The translations under genes were made by a program, and so were the position numbers. Below the pieces are notes generated by a model. That model was not told the origin of the DNA. It made no database searches and worked only from the letters and a program-made list of their open reading frames with translations. 64,000 nt of DNA from Chromatiales bacterium (lineage in GTDB: Bacteria; Pseudomonadota; Gammaproteobacteria; Chromatiales; Chromatiaceae): NCBI GenBank assembly GCA_028284585.1, contig JANQRK010000105.1:46189-110188 (forward strand), written 5' to 3'. The first letter of the stretch is position 1; the number at the start of each line of letters is the position of its first letter. Shown in pieces: positions 29,137-38,530 of the stretch.

Positions 29137-30657
29137 ATGTGCGGAGTCGTTGGAATTGTGGGATCGTCGCCGGTCAACCAGTCTTTGTACGACGCCCTAT
29201 TGGTGTTACAGCATCGCGGCCAGGACTCAGCCGGCATAATGACTTGTCATCAAGGCCGCCTGCACCTGTGCAAAGAGAACGGCCTGGCACGTGACGTCTT
29301 CGACCAGCAGCATATGATGAGCCTACCCGGTGATATGGGTATCGGGCACGTCCGCTACCCGACCGCAGGCTGCTCGTCGTCGGCCGAGGCGCAGCCCTTC
29401 TATGTCAATTCGCCGTATGGCATCTGCTTAGCCCATAACGGCAACCTCACGAATGCCGATGAGTTGAAGCAGGACCTGTTCCGTGACGATCGCCGGCACA
29501 TCAACACCGACTCAGACTCTGAGATCCTGCTCAATGTGTTCGCTCACGAACTGGGGGCGGAGACCTGCAAGCTGACCTTCAATGAGAACGATATATTTCG
29601 CGCAGTCGCCGGTGTCCACCGACGCTGCCGTGGTGGGTATGCGGCAGTGGCGATGATCCCCGGCTATGGTGTGGTGGCGTTTCGCGACCCGCATGGTATC
29701 CGGCCTTTGGTGTTTGGCGAGCGTGACGGCGACCATGGACACGAAATGATGGTCGCCTCGGAGAGCGTCGCCCTGGATACCCTGGATTTCGAACGGCTGC
29801 GCGACGTTGCACCGGGTGAGGCGATTATCTTGACCCATGACGGCGGTTTGCATACCCGTCAGTGCGCCGACAACCCAAGTCTTTACCCTTGCATTTTTGA
29901 ATTTGTCTATTTTGCCCGGCCGGATTCGATCATCGACAACATCTTCGTGCACAAAGCACGCCTTCGCATGGGCAAGAAACTCGCGAAGAAGACCGAGCGC
30001 GTGCTGGGCAAGGACAAGATCGATGTGGTGATACCCATCCCGGACACCAGCCGGACCTCGGCGATGAGCCTGGCACACGAACTCAATGTGCGCTTCACTG
30101 AGGGCTTCATCAAAAATCGCTATATCGGCCGCACCTTCATCATGCCCGGCCAGACGGCGCGCAAGAGGTCGGTACGCCAAAAACTCAACCCAATCGATGT
30201 TGAGTTCAAGGGCAAGAGTGTGTTGTTGGTCGACGACTCGATCGTGCGTGGCACAACCTCACGGCAGATCGTGCAGATGGCCCGCGATGCTGGGGCGCGC
30301 AAGGTCTACTTTGCCTCAGCCGCACCGCCGGTGCGCTATCCGAACGTCTATGGTATCGATATGCCGGCGGCGTCCGAACTCGTGGCCTACCAGCGCACCG
30401 AGCAGCAGGTCTGCGATTGGATCGGCGCCGATGGTCTGATCTACCAGGACCTCGATGATTTGATCGATGCGGTGAGCAAGAAGGGCAAGATGGCCGTGGC
30501 CGGCTTCGATGCCTCGGTGTTCAACGGTGAGTACGTGACCGGTGACATAACCCCGGAGTACCTGCATCGGCTCGAGGCCGACCGCAATGACGAGGCCAAG
30601 GCACAGCGTGAAGAAGATCGCCCCGAGAACGTGATCGGCCTCTATAACGATCGCTGA
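29137..30657 (+). CDS. purF: Amidophosphoribosyltransferase
   Basis: A 506-residue enzyme catalysing the first committed step of purine synthesis (PRPP plus glutamine to phosphoribosylamine). The N-terminal nucleophile is Cys2 after removal of Met1 ([12 protein letters not shown]), so no propeptide is present, as in the E. coli class. The glutaminase domain contains HRGQDSAGI and [11 protein letters not shown]. The phosphoribosyltransferase domain has the PRPP loop [33 protein letters not shown] sequence ([20 protein letters not shown]) forms the flexible loop. Length and order are normal. Confidence 0.98.
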   Translation: MCGVVGIVGSSPVNQSLYDALLVLQHRGQDSAGIMTCHQGRLHLCKENGLARDVFDQQHMMSLPGDMGIGHVRYPTAGCSSSAEAQPFYVNSPYGICLAHNGNLTNADELKQDLFRDDRRHINTDSDSEILLNVFAHELGAETCKLTFNENDIFRAVAGVHRRCRGGYAAVAMIPGYGVVAFRDPHGIRPLVFGERDGDHGHEMMVASESVALDTLDFERLRDVAPGEAIILTHDGGLHTRQCADNPSLYPCIFEFVYFARPDSIIDNIFVHKARLRMGKKLAKKTERVLGKDKIDVVIPIPDTSRTSAMSLAHELNVRFTEGFIKNRYIGRTFIMPGQTARKRSVRQKLNPIDVEFKGKSVLLVDDSIVRGTTSRQIVQMARDAGARKVYFASAAPPVRYPNVYGIDMPAASELVAYQRTEQQVCDWIGADGLIYQDLDDLIDAVSKKGKMAVAGFDASVFNGEYVTGDITPEYLHRLEADRNDEAKAQREEDRPENVIGLYNDR

Positions 30658-30801
30658 CGGGATGACAGAGAGGCTGTTTGTGGCGATCGAAGCCGTGAGT
30701 TGACGGATCGTCGGGCGGCGATTAATCTCCCTATAGAAAGCGCCGATTTGGCTCAGATTGCGGGCGCTCTACAAATACCGCTAAAGCGAGGTGATCGAGA
30801 G

Positions 30802-30835
30802 ACCTGCTTTGGCTGGGGCCGGAGCGGGTTTTTTT
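30802..30835 (+). terminator. Intrinsic terminator between purF and metZ
   Basis: A 12-bp stem (30802-30813 with 30818-30829, including three G-U pairs) closes a TGGG loop and is followed by seven T residues ending at 30835. It lies 145 bp after purF and about 40 bp before metZ, so it either ends the purF transcript or attenuates metZ. Confidence 0.75.
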
Positions 30836-30874
30836 GTGCCCGGCAGTTGAAGTAACGAAGTGGGAGACAGCGGT

Positions 30875-32059
30875 TTGAACGAGTGGGAACAAGACTGGGC
30901 GATCGAGACCGTGGGGATACGTGTCGGCCACGAGCGCACCCCCCAAGGTGAACACAGTGAACCAATATTCGCTACCTCGAGCTTCGTGTTCCGCGACGCG
31001 GCCGAGGCGGCTGCGCGGTTTGCCGGCGAAGATGCCGGCAACATCTACTCACGTTTCACCAATCCCACGGTACGCGCGTTCGAACAGCGCCTCGCGGCGA
31101 TGGAGGGAGGTGAGGCCTGTGTTGCCACATCGTCCGGGATGTCTGCGATCCTGGCGACTTGCATCGGCTTGCTGCAGCAGGGCGATCATATTGTTAGCTC
31201 ACGCAGTGTCTTCGGCACCACCACGGTGCTGTTCAACAAGTACCTCGCACGCTTTGGTATCAGCACCGATTATGCTGCGCTAACCGATCTGGCGGACTGG
31301 GAGCGGCGAATCAAGCCGGAGACACGTCTGCTGTTTCTGGAGACACCGTCCAATCCGCTGATCGAACTGGGTGATATCCGAGCGCTCGCCGAGCTTGCGC
31401 ATGCCAATGACTGTCTGCTGGTGGTCGACAATTGCTTCTGTACACCGGCATTGCAAAGGCCGTTGGAACTGGGCGCGGATATCGTCATCCATTCGGCGAC
31501 CAAGTACCTCGATGGCCAGGGCAGGGCGATCGGTGGTGCGGTGATCGGCGATCACAAGCGCGTCGGCGAAGAGGTGTTCGGTGTGCTACGAACCGCCGGA
31601 CCCAGCATGAGCCCGTTTGCTGCGTGGATCTTCCTGAAGGGCCTGGAAACGCTGTCGCTGCGTATGCAGGCCCATTCCAGTAATGCGTTGCGTCTTGCCC
31701 AATGGCTGGTGGAGCAGCCGGCGGTGCAGACTGTTTACTATCCGGGTCTGACTGATCATCCGCAGTACGATTTGGCGGTCACGCAACAAGTGGCCCCGGG
31801 GGGTGTCGTCGCATTCGATGTACAGGGTGGGCGCGAGTCGGCCTGGCGCGTGATCGACGCGACCCGAATGCTGTCGATTACGGCAAACCTGGGCGATACC
31901 AAGAGCACCATCACCCATCCGGCAACGACTACGCACAGCCGCCTGAGCCCCGAGCAGCGCGCCGAGACCGGGATCGGCGAAGGCTTGTTGCGGGTCGCTG
32001 CGGGCCTCGAGGCGTTCGAGGATATCTGTGACGACTTGGCGCGCGGCTTGTCTGCTTGA
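30875..32059 (+). CDS. metZ: O-succinylhomoserine sulfhydrylase
   Basis: A PLP-dependent Cys/Met-metabolism enzyme of 394 residues that makes homocysteine directly from O-succinylhomoserine and sulfide. The PLP lysine is K210 in HSATKYLDGQGRAIGG. The EPIFATSSFVF and NIYSRFTNPTVRAFEQRLA segments and THSRLSPEQRAETGIGEGLL are characteristic. The TTG at 30875 is preferred because GGGAG lies eight bases upstream; a GTG at 30860 in the same frame is the alternative. purF-metZ adjacency matches Pseudomonas, where direct sulfhydrylation is used. The upstream terminator suggests separate transcription from purF. Confidence 0.95.
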   Translation: MNEWEQDWAIETVGIRVGHERTPQGEHSEPIFATSSFVFRDAAEAAARFAGEDAGNIYSRFTNPTVRAFEQRLAAMEGGEACVATSSGMSAILATCIGLLQQGDHIVSSRSVFGTTTVLFNKYLARFGISTDYAALTDLADWERRIKPETRLLFLETPSNPLIELGDIRALAELAHANDCLLVVDNCFCTPALQRPLELGADIVIHSATKYLDGQGRAIGGAVIGDHKRVGEEVFGVLRTAGPSMSPFAAWIFLKGLETLSLRMQAHSSNALRLAQWLVEQPAVQTVYYPGLTDHPQYDLAVTQQVAPGGVVAFDVQGGRESAWRVIDATRMLSITANLGDTKSTITHPATTTHSRLSPEQRAETGIGEGLLRVAAGLEAFEDICDDLARGLSA

Positions 32060-32860
32060 GGTGCCGGGATTGGCGAGTCAATCGAGCAGGGTATGCAAGC
32101 TTCAATCTAAAAATGGCAGTTCGATTCCTCCCGGTGATGGATTTCCAGTGCTGGTCCACATTTGGCAGCGATGGGGCCCGCTATCCTGGCTCGGGCAGCA
32201 GCGCTGGCGGGTCTAAGTGCCACCAGCGCAGATGTTTCACCAGCGCCCGGGACAGCACCCGGCGCCACTTTATTAACGGCATCCACCTGCTCCACACTCG
32301 TTCGCAACGTTTGAAAGAAGGCGCTCAAGTTTCGGCAGGCCCTTTCCACCTAGGGTGCATTGGCGTGCATATGGTTAATGATCACAAGGGTTTGCCGGCC
32401 ATGACAGGTGAGGTGCGCCGGCGTATGCAACACTGACGGACGAACGGTGATCGATTCGGTGTGTTGGTCCGGACCGGCCAAGCGAACGAACACGCTTCAC
32501 CAGTCATAGACCAAGGTCGTCATCCGGGCAATGAAGCGACAGCGCCTAAGATTTTGGGCCGTGAATCCGACCCAGCCTCAGTGATTTCTTCAACTCATCA
32601 AAGCTGCTCTTGCATTCGGCGCAATCACGGTAGTGTTGCGCAATCGATTTCGGTCCAAAATTTTAGCAGGTCAAGACGGAGGCTGTGGCTATGCGGTCGC
32701 ACCTCCGCGTAATTCCCCGCATGGTCTTCTATGCCCGTCAATTCCGCGCCCCGCATGCTGGGATAGAAGCACAGCGCTGTCCGGTCTGCAGTTCGGGATC
32801 AGCCCGCGAGTATGGCGCCCAATACCTGGCTCCGTTACATTGGAACACCCGAGTCGACGA
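32060..32860. other. Long non-coding stretch between metZ and the STT3 gene
   Basis: Eight hundred bases hold no gene I can support. Open frames here are short and give low-complexity text. The only structure seen is an inverted-repeat-bounded segment at 32545-32669. No clear terminator for metZ or promoter for the next gene was identified. Confidence 0.6.
32545..32669. mobile_element. Possible MITE-like or degenerate element with terminal inverted repeats
   Basis: The left end CCTAAGATTTTGGGCC matches the reverse complement of the right end (GCTAAAATTTTGGACC) at 13 of 16 bases, bounding about 125 bp. Inside, the minus strand carries a 38-codon open stretch with a small cysteine pair (DCAECKSSFDELKKSLRLG) resembling a zinc-binding anti-sigma-type motif, but it has no normal start codon. 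No convincing target-site duplication was seen. It may be a decayed element or a chance palindrome. Confidence 0.35.
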
Positions 32861-35080
32861 ATGGTGAAAGGCGTGTCGCTACCCAGTCAGGTCCAAACCA
32901 TTGTGCCCAGCAGACCCTGGGTTGCCGCAATCGGGATTCTGGCCGTTCTCCTGCTGGGATTTTACGTCCGTTTCGACAATCTGTTCATCTGGCTGGCCGA
33001 TCAGGACCGGTATTTCTTTGCGGCAGCACAGACGCCCTTGTTGCTGGGCGTCGACGGATACTACTATCTCGACATCGCGAAGCAGATTCAGGCAGACAAC
33101 TACACGCCTTTCGATGTGCGCCGCCATGTGCCAAGCGGCTTCTCGCGGCCGTCAATTCCGCCATTGTTGTCGCTCACCGCCGCCGCGATTTCGAGCCTGT
33201 TTGAGGCATCGCTGGAATGGGTCGCTATATTGCTGCCCCCTTTCCTCGGCAGTCTGATGGCGATTCCGGTCTTTTTGATCGGTCGCTCGATGGGCCGAAC
33301 CGCCAGCATACCCTGGGCAGACCCATCCGAGCGAGAACCGGCGGCACTGGTTATGGGCTTGGTGGCGGCCGGATTTGCGGCGCTGTCGCCGTTCATGGTC
33401 GCACGCAGCGCCATCGGTTTCTTCGAGACCGATGCGCTCAACGTCACATTCGCGTTGATGTCGGCATGGCTGGCGATGCAATACGGCATCGAGACCCTGC
33501 CGAGACGGCGTCTCTACTGGCTGGCGGGCTGGGCGGTCAATCTCGTGCTGTTCTTATGGTGGTGGGAACAGACCCTGATACCCGTTATCGGCCTGGCGGG
33601 CCTTCCGATCCTGATCGCCGCGGTGGGTATTGGCTGGAGGTCGATCAAGGATCTCGGCCCGCTGCTCCTCACCTTGGCCCTATTCGCACTGCTGCTGGGT
33701 TTCTGGAAGGGTCTCGATACCCTGAATCCTGCCCACCATTGGCAGATGCTGACCGACATCTATCGCTACATCACCGGTGATGCCTCCGACTCGGTGTTCG
33801 CCGCCGCGGGACAGTATGTCTCGGAGCAGAAAACGGTATCGCTGGAGCGGTTCGTACGTGACAGTTCCGGTGGTTGGCCTGGATTCATCGGCGCCAGCCT
33901 CGGGCTAACGGCTATGGCCCTGGCCGTGCGGCTGCGACTCCTGTACCTCGCCGGACTAGCGATCGTCGCCTCACTGTCGTTTACCGGTTCACGTTTTCTC
34001 ATCTTTACCGCCCCGTTCTTTGGTCTGGGCATTGGATTCATCGCTTTCCTGCTGTGGAGCGGTGTCTCGCGACGGAGCTGGCGATTCGGCGCCGTTGCCC
34101 TGCTTTGCGTCAGCATGGCCTGGGGGGCTGTCGTCGAGGTAGAGAGGTACGATGGATTGGTCCCGAAGCGCCTGCCGGTTTTGTTCGAGGCAATGCAGGC
34201 GTTGGAGTCGCAGACCCCGGCCGATTCGGTCATTTGGGCCAACTGGGGACATGGTCACCCGATGATTTTCTATGCCGATCGCAGCACCATGGCGGACGGC
34301 ATCGCACACCCTTCGAGCGTGCTGTACATGCTGGCCGTGCCTCAAGCCATCAGCGATCCCCGGATGGCAGCGAACTGGATATCGTTTTGCGTGGCGCATG
34401 GCGAAGCCGGCCTGAGGCAGGCCAATGCCTTGTTCGGCACAGACTCGAAAGACTGGGCACAGGGGATACCTCGTCTGCAAGAGCTGTTGGCGGCTGGTCC
34501 GACGGCGGGCCGCCAACTGCTGTCGCGGGACGGCTCGCTGTCGGCCGATGAGATCGAAGAACAACTCGCATACTTCTTCCCGGGTCCGACCAGACCCGCG
34601 TATCTGTTCCTCGACTATCTGTCGATCGAAGGCGGTTGGTACAACCTTGGGAACTGGGACCTCGCCCATGGCAAGCCGCCGAAAAAGGAATCCTACTTTC
34701 TGCTGAAGAACCTGAAGCCGGTCAGCGAGACGGTCCTGCGGGGCACAAACCGTTCCAAGAAGGTGTTGATCGACCTGCGCAAGGGGTGGTTCCGGGTCGG
34801 TGACAAGACCGTATCGCTACGCGAAGTCAATATAATGGATGGGATGAGGCTGAAACGTGCAGCGTACAACCGGGGCGGCAGGTACTCGGTCAGCATCCTT
34901 AAACAGGCCGGCTACGGCGTCTTCGCTAGCGCCACTCCGCTTGCTTCGGTTCTGCACGGGTTGTACTTCGAGCTGCGGTACGACGAGCGGTTTTTCACGC
35001 CCTTTTCGATAAAGCCGCCCTACTACTCGATTTGGCAGGTACATGGCGAGAAGGGCGAGGCAGCTCCGGGGAATCCCTGA
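32861..35080 (+). CDS. STT3/PglB-type oligosaccharyltransferase-like membrane protein (GT66)
   Basis: A 739-residue protein with about a dozen transmembrane segments followed by a soluble domain of some 300 residues, the plan of PglB/AglB/STT3. Catalytic-site features appear in the right order and near the right numbers: an external-loop aspartate D65 (GVDGYYYL), RSAIGFFETDALN with E189 and D191, a VSEQ loop with E322 matching SVSE/TIxE, and at residues 459-463 WANWG in place of the sequon-binding WWDYG. PglB has this motif at about 463-467. Family members transfer lipid-linked oligosaccharide to protein asparagine on the periplasmic side. The gene stands alone, with no other pgl genes nearby. 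The ATG at 32861 is chosen because TM1 follows shortly; the frame is open upstream. Confidence 0.85.
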   Translation: MVKGVSLPSQVQTIVPSRPWVAAIGILAVLLLGFYVRFDNLFIWLADQDRYFFAAAQTPLLLGVDGYYYLDIAKQIQADNYTPFDVRRHVPSGFSRPSIPPLLSLTAAAISSLFEASLEWVAILLPPFLGSLMAIPVFLIGRSMGRTASIPWADPSEREPAALVMGLVAAGFAALSPFMVARSAIGFFETDALNVTFALMSAWLAMQYGIETLPRRRLYWLAGWAVNLVLFLWWWEQTLIPVIGLAGLPILIAAVGIGWRSIKDLGPLLLTLALFALLLGFWKGLDTLNPAHHWQMLTDIYRYITGDASDSVFAAAGQYVSEQKTVSLERFVRDSSGGWPGFIGASLGLTAMALAVRLRLLYLAGLAIVASLSFTGSRFLIFTAPFFGLGIGFIAFLLWSGVSRRSWRFGAVALLCVSMAWGAVVEVERYDGLVPKRLPVLFEAMQALESQTPADSVIWANWGHGHPMIFYADRSTMADGIAHPSSVLYMLAVPQAISDPRMAANWISFCVAHGEAGLRQANALFGTDSKDWAQGIPRLQELLAAGPTAGRQLLSRDGSLSADEIEEQLAYFFPGPTRPAYLFLDYLSIEGGWYNLGNWDLAHGKPPKKESYFLLKNLKPVSETVLRGTNRSKKVLIDLRKGWFRVGDKTVSLREVNIMDGMRLKRAAYNRGGRYSVSILKQAGYGVFASATPLASVLHGLYFELRYDERFFTPFSIKPPYYSIWQVHGEKGEAAPGNP

Positions 35081-35488
35081 CGGCCCACTCCTGTCGTCTC
35101 CGCAGCTCGGCACCCGCCAAGTTTGGGCAGTCTGCGGGTGCCGTCTGGCCCGCGCAGTTTGCTCCGGGGCCGCGCTCTACAGTGCACCATAGATCCGGAA
35201 TCACAAGAAAGAAGGCGGCGGGGAGCCGGCCCCCTCCGTCACTACTATTCAAGCGAGTCTTCGATCTCGTGATGCGTATATGGACTCCTCCTCGTTTGCA
35301 CGTGAATCATTTATTGGCGATGAGGTTCGACTACTCACGTATATCCGCATCTCAATGAGGGGCTATCGCCCTCGTGCCCTGATGGAAACCGCGCACTCCT
35401 GTCCTCATCATTTGATCGGACTACGCTACGGCGTCCCATGGCTAGATCAGGTTTTCAGTAGTGCAGGACGTGCCTTTCATGCCATCAC
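35081..35488. other. Non-coding stretch before the IS630 remnant
   Basis: About 400 bases without a recognisable gene. The last part may be the decayed 5' end of the insertion sequence, since the transposase N-terminus is missing, but no homology can be read. Confidence 0.5.
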
Positions 35489-36308
35489 ATGGATCTCTCT
35501 CTTCGCAACTCGTTAGGGGGTACTTCGGTCGCTTTCAATCCCGACTCGATCGAGATGATGGTTCATGCCATACAGAGTGTGTGGCGACTGTCGGAGGAAC
35601 TGGGCATTCCGCGAGACTTCGTGCATCGCGTATGGCGTGCGTTCGGATTGAAACCGCACTTGTCGCATAGCTTCAAGCTCTCGACCGATCCGCATTTTGT
35701 TGAGAAGGTTCGTGATGTCGTCGGCGCCGGACAAGGCGCTGGTGCTGTGCGTGGATAAAAAAGCCAAATACAGGCACTCGACAGAACACCGCCTTCATTA
35801 CCGACGAACTATGGCCTAGCGGAAACGCACACGCACGATTACCGGCGCCATGGCACCACGACCCTGTTTGCGGCACTGGATGTTCCCACGGGCCAAGTCA
35901 TCGGCAAACTGAAAAGGCGTCATTGCGGCAGTCATTTCATCAGAATCCTACGGCATGTCGATAAGGTGGTTCATGATGGCTTAGATGTGCACCTGATTCT
36001 GGACAACTACGGTACGCACAAAACCAAGAAAGTGAAATACTGGCTGGTGCGCCATCCTCGGTTTCATTGTCACTTTACGCCGACGTACAGTTCGTGGGTC
36101 AACTTGGTCGAGCGTTTCTTCGCCCGTTTGACGGAGCATCAACTCCGGCGCGACACACACCGTTCCGTGGTCGCTCTGGAAAAAGCGATACAGGATTACC
36201 TGGATGCCCACAATGAGCAACCCAAGCCCTTTCGCTACGAAATCAGCTGACAAGATTATCGAGTCCGTCAACAATGTTCTTAAACGAATTAATCGGACAG
36301 GACACTAG
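35489..36308 (+). pseudogene. IS630-family transposase, frameshifted and 5' truncated
   Basis: Transposase text runs through several frames. First comes VWRLSEELGIPRDFVHRVWR with AFGLKPHLSHSFKLSTDPHF (helix-turn-helix end); then, in another frame, PDKALVLCVDKKAKY with the first DDE aspartate. A third frame, open from about 35820, carries HGTTTLFAALDVPTGQVIGK, LILDNYGTHK with the second aspartate, and WVNLVERFFARL with the glutamate. After a stop at 36248-36250 the C-terminal ADKIIESVNNVLKRINR continues in yet another frame to 36308. All three catalytic residues are identifiable, but no single frame covers them. The element ends three bases from the acs stop codon. Confidence 0.85.
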
Positions 36309-36310
36309 GC

Positions 36311-38257
36311 TCAAATGCTAACACGGTTCTCGATCAGATTATCGACCACCGTCGGATCGGCTAGCGTGGAGGTATCGCCCAGGTTGTCCAATTCGTTCGC
36401 GGCGATCTTGCGCAGTATGCGGCGCATGATCTTGCCAGAGCGTGTCTTGGGTAACCCCGGCGCCCACTGAATCAGATTGACCTTAGCGATCGGTCCGATC
36501 TCGGTGCGAACCAGTTGGACTAAGTCGGTCTTTAGCTGTTCGCTGCCTTGTTCGCCGACCATGAGCGTGACATAGGCATAGATCCCCTGGCCGGTCACTT
36601 CATGTGGATAGCCGACAACCGCGGCCTCGGCAACCTTGTCGTGCAGCACCAATGCGGATTCGATCTCAGCGGTTCCAAGGCGGTGTCCTGAGACATTCAG
36701 TACGTCGTCGACGCGCCCGGTAATCCAGTAGTAGCCATCCTCATCGCGGCGTGCGCCATCACCGGTGAAGTAGTAACCGGGATAGGTCGCGAAATAGGTT
36801 TCATAGAAGCGCTGGTGGTCGCCGTAGACAGTGCGCATCTGTGACGGCCAGGGATACTTGATCGCGAGGTTGCCCTCGGCCGGGTTGCCGCTGATCTCCT
36901 TGCCTTGCTCGTCGAGCAAGGCCGGTTGGACGCCGAAGAACGGCCGGGTCGCCGAGCCGGCCTTCAACGGCGTCGCACCGGGTAGCGGGGTCAGCATGTG
37001 GGCACCGGTCTCGGTTTGCCACCAGGTGTCGACGATCGGGCAACGCGCATCGCCGACCACGCGGTGATACCACTCCCAGGCCTCTGGATTGATCGGTTCT
37101 CCAACGGTCCCGAGCAAGCGCAGCGATTGGCGGCTGGCCTTTTTCACCGGCGCCTCGCCGGCGCCCATCAGCGAGCGGATTGCAGTCGGCGCGGTGTAGA
37201 AGGAAGCAACCTGGTGCTTGTCGCAGACTTGCCAGAAGCGCGAGATGTCGGGGTAGGTTGGAATGCCCTCGAACATCAAGGTGGTCGCACCATTGGCCAA
37301 GGGACCATAGACGATGTAACTGTGGCCGGTGACCCAGCCGACGTCTGCGGTGCACCAATAGACTTCGCCATCTTTATAATCAAACACCAACTTATGGGTC
37401 ATCGCGGCCTGCAACAGGTAGCCACCGGTGGTATGCAGCACGCCCTTGGGCTTGCCGGTCGAACCCGAGGTATAGAGGATGAACAGCGGATCGTCGGCGT
37501 CCATCTCCGCAGCCGGACAGTCGGCCGATGCCTCGGCCATGGCCTCGTGATACCAGACATCGCGTCCCTTGACCCAGTCGACCGTGTCACCGCCGCGTTG
37601 CAACACGATGCAAGTGTTCACCTGGGGACAGGACGCAATCGCCCGATCTGCATTGGCCTTGAGCGGTACCTTCTTGCCACCACGGATGGATTGGTCGGCG
37701 GTGATCACCACCTTGCAGTCCGAGTCGTTGATCCGATCTTTGAGGGCGTCCGGCGAGAAGCCACCGAACACCACCGAGTGGACCGCACCAATTCGGGTAC
37801 AGGCCAGCATGGCCACGGTCGCCTCGGGAACCATGGGTAGGTACAGCGAGACCCGGTCGCCTTTTTTAACCCCGCGGCTCTTCAGAACATTGGCAAACTT
37901 ACACACTTCGTCATGCAGTTCACGATAAGTGATCTTGCGGTCAACGTTCGGATCGTCGGCCTCCCAAATGACCGCGACCTGATCGGCGCGCGTCGCAAGA
38001 TGCCGATCGAGACAGTTGTAAGAAACGTTCAGCTTGCTCCCGATGAACCAGTTGATGTGCAGATCGTCCTGCGCGAATGACCAGTCGAGCACCGCGTCCC
38101 ACGGCTTGAACCAGGTCAGATACTGCTCGGCCTGTTCAGCCCAAAAACTGGCTGGGTCGTCCACTGAGCGCTGGTACATTGCGTCGTACTGTTGTGCGCT
38201 AACGTTGGCCTGGGCCGCGAAGTCCGCGGGTACGGGATAGGTCTTGACGTCTGACAT
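36311..38257 (-). CDS. acs: Acetyl-CoA synthetase
   Basis: A 648-residue adenylate-forming enzyme that activates acetate to acetyl-CoA with ATP. The core motif [20 protein letters not shown] binds ATP. Further motifs are [33 protein letters not shown] and the C-terminal [13 protein letters not shown]. The lysine of that motif is K609, exactly the residue acetylated by Pat in Salmonella Acs, so post-translational control is likely. The ATG at 38257 has GAGGAG upstream and begins MSDVKTYPV; the frame extends 24 codons further without support. The gene converges with the IS630 remnant. Confidence 0.97.
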   Translation of the reverse strand: MSDVKTYPVPADFAAQANVSAQQYDAMYQRSVDDPASFWAEQAEQYLTWFKPWDAVLDWSFAQDDLHINWFIGSKLNVSYNCLDRHLATRADQVAVIWEADDPNVDRKITYRELHDEVCKFANVLKSRGVKKGDRVSLYLPMVPEATVAMLACTRIGAVHSVVFGGFSPDALKDRINDSDCKVVITADQSIRGGKKVPLKANADRAIASCPQVNTCIVLQRGGDTVDWVKGRDVWYHEAMAEASADCPAAEMDADDPLFILYTSGSTGKPKGVLHTTGGYLLQAAMTHKLVFDYKDGEVYWCTADVGWVTGHSYIVYGPLANGATTLMFEGIPTYPDISRFWQVCDKHQVASFYTAPTAIRSLMGAGEAPVKKASRQSLRLLGTVGEPINPEAWEWYHRVVGDARCPIVDTWWQTETGAHMLTPLPGATPLKAGSATRPFFGVQPALLDEQGKEISGNPAEGNLAIKYPWPSQMRTVYGDHQRFYETYFATYPGYYFTGDGARRDEDGYYWITGRVDDVLNVSGHRLGTAEIESALVLHDKVAEAAVVGYPHEVTGQGIYAYVTLMVGEQGSEQLKTDLVQLVRTEIGPIAKVNLIQWAPGLPKTRSGKIMRRILRKIAANELDNLGDTSTLADPTVVDNLIENRVSI

Positions 38258-38530
38258 GGTTGCTCCTCTGGAGACGCGGTTAGCCGATGTAATCGGCGCA
38301 TTCTTTGTAGCTGGCGAGAAGGCTGTCAACTGGTCGGGATTCGAGGCGTGCCTTCAGTCGTGGATTTGCCAGCCCGTTCTGTTAATTTGTTGTGTTCTCC
38401 CAACCATTTAGCGTGTTCACTGAATGTCCGCGTTTGACTTCTTTGTATTTGGCAGATGCGAGCCGCAACACCAGCGCTGGTTAAGCGATACTTCTGTGTG
38501 CTCGACTCGGATCGCTCAGCGGAGACGGTG

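Noticed and set aside
32105..32145. tRNA-like T-arm (GCAGTTCGATTCCTCC)
   Set aside because: The T-stem does not pair and no D-arm, anticodon arm or acceptor stem can be built around it.
32107..32349. Minus-strand 80-codon frame after metZ
   Set aside because: Alanine-rich text with no family resemblance and no ribosome-binding site that I could support.
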